Shown here one piece after another: positions 63,181-64,000 of a DNA stretch of 64,000 nucleotides; position 1 is the stretch's first letter, and every line of letters begins with the position of its first letter. A program made the translations under genes and the position numbers. Source of the stretch: Linepithema humile (lineage: Eukaryota > Arthropoda > Insecta > Hymenoptera > Formicidae); contig NC_090131.1 in assembly GCF_040581485.1 (NCBI RefSeq), forward strand, positions 25,618,532 to 25,682,531, written 5' to 3'. The notes beneath the pieces are model-generated. The model saw nothing but the letters and a program-made list of their open reading frames with translations, did not search any database and was not told the DNA's origin.

Positions 63181-64000
63181 TTTATTTGCCAGTGCTTAAT
63201 GTATGTACATATACATATAATTGTTTAGGATATAATTGTATTTTTGTTTGCAATTTATATTTATACAAATAAGTATTAAAATACAAAGTTATTTTTTTCT
63301 CTATCTTAACAGCGAAGAATTCTATATTTTACATAAGTCATATATGCAATTTCCTATTTTTAAATCGTAACATTATCGGGTGTTCGAGGAAATATTATAG
63401 AATCATACATTGTATAACTGACCGTACCGTTTTGCCATCTGAGTTCATGACTCTCACGTGACAATAATGTTGTTGTCGTGACTGCGATTTAGCCAGAAAG
63501 TATGACTGTCGAACGTGCTTCGGACGTCTCTTCAGCGCACAATGCATGTGAGGCGAGTGAGTCTGACCGCGCGACTCCGAGCCGTCGTCTTACCCTCTCC
63601 GTAACGGGTCGATGGCGCCGTTCTCTATAAATTAAATTCGAAACATCGAATTCCACTTGAATCGTTGATGCGATTCGTTTCTCGTGCCTTGTGATTTTTC
63701 GTTGCGACGAAACGGCCGTCCAACTGTGACGCGTCGGGCAACGTTTAAATTTTGCAACGCAGCGACGAGCTGCATATTAGATTGTCTCCTAGTCAAAGTG
63801 TCACGGCCGCGATGCGCCGTACTTAAGGCGCGAGTCCGGAGCGGCGGAACTCGTGTACAAATATTCCAGTAAATAAATTGGAGAGAGAAGGATTTATGCA
63901 ATGCGTTATGAGAAAATTTTTCTTGAAACAAACGCGAAGTATAGCGATAATAAATATACGAGACGGTCATTTCGAACGTGCTTTATCCACTTTTAACTTT
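63181..64000. other. Intron-like then CpG-rich DNA
   Basis: AT-rich to about 63410, then CpG-rich (63420-63870) with the palindromic E-box TCACGTGA at 63454-63461. A 112-codon minus frame (63632-63970) is unrecognised. If the rightward unit is real, its next exon lies here or beyond the window edge. Confidence 0.45.

Overview
This window looks like noncoding nuclear DNA from an insect, most likely a hymenopteran and plausibly an ant. The evidence is compositional. Short CpG-dense, GC-rich patches of about 0.3-1 kb alternate with AT-rich stretches, CpG is not depleted, and long GA/CT, TG/CA and CG microsatellites are abundant. No rRNA, tRNA, CRISPR array, bacterial operon or recognisable protein domain is visible. 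The lineage call is inference, because no marker gene is present.

About 1-58.8 kb behaves like a gene desert or the inside of very large introns. Every long open frame there is explained by a simple repeat or by a CpG-rich patch that is open on both strands. The exceptions worth recording are: an exon-like block with good splice sites (3440-3544); a promoter-like 62-bp element present twice (7854-7915 and 8640-8703), the second copy followed by a TATA box; a minus-strand TATA plus splice-donor arrangement (13114-13194); a minus-strand frame starting with a signal-peptide-like segment (19297-19818); a 42-nt microexon candidate (32759-32800); a CpG-rich block ending in a splice donor (36641-37374); and a CpG-poor open frame with an E-box (54330-54644). 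Repeats include a 260-bp GA tract (11765-12024), a 54-bp CG-TG-CG tract (44041-44094), a 55-bp TG tract (45665-45719) and two short minisatellites.

The most informative part is 58.8-63.2 kb. A 116-bp hairpin MITE with TAA target-site duplications (58826-58941) precedes a diverged inverted duplication. Its arms are roughly 59870-60851 (reading leftward, minus strand) and 61875-63180 (reading rightward, plus strand). Each arm carries matching blocks in the same order: a conserved upstream block, a first-exon-like block ending in a GT donor, an AT-rich intron, and a 33-nt block flanked by AG and GTGAGT. This looks like a pair of divergently transcribed paralogues, noncoding or 5'-UTR-like, sharing a central control region. 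That central region contains a direct duplication (units A and B) with DRE-like and YY1/Pho-like motifs. The right arm alone carries a 145-bp element with perfect 41-bp inverted repeats and a full CRE palindrome in its loop. I do not recognise the gene family.
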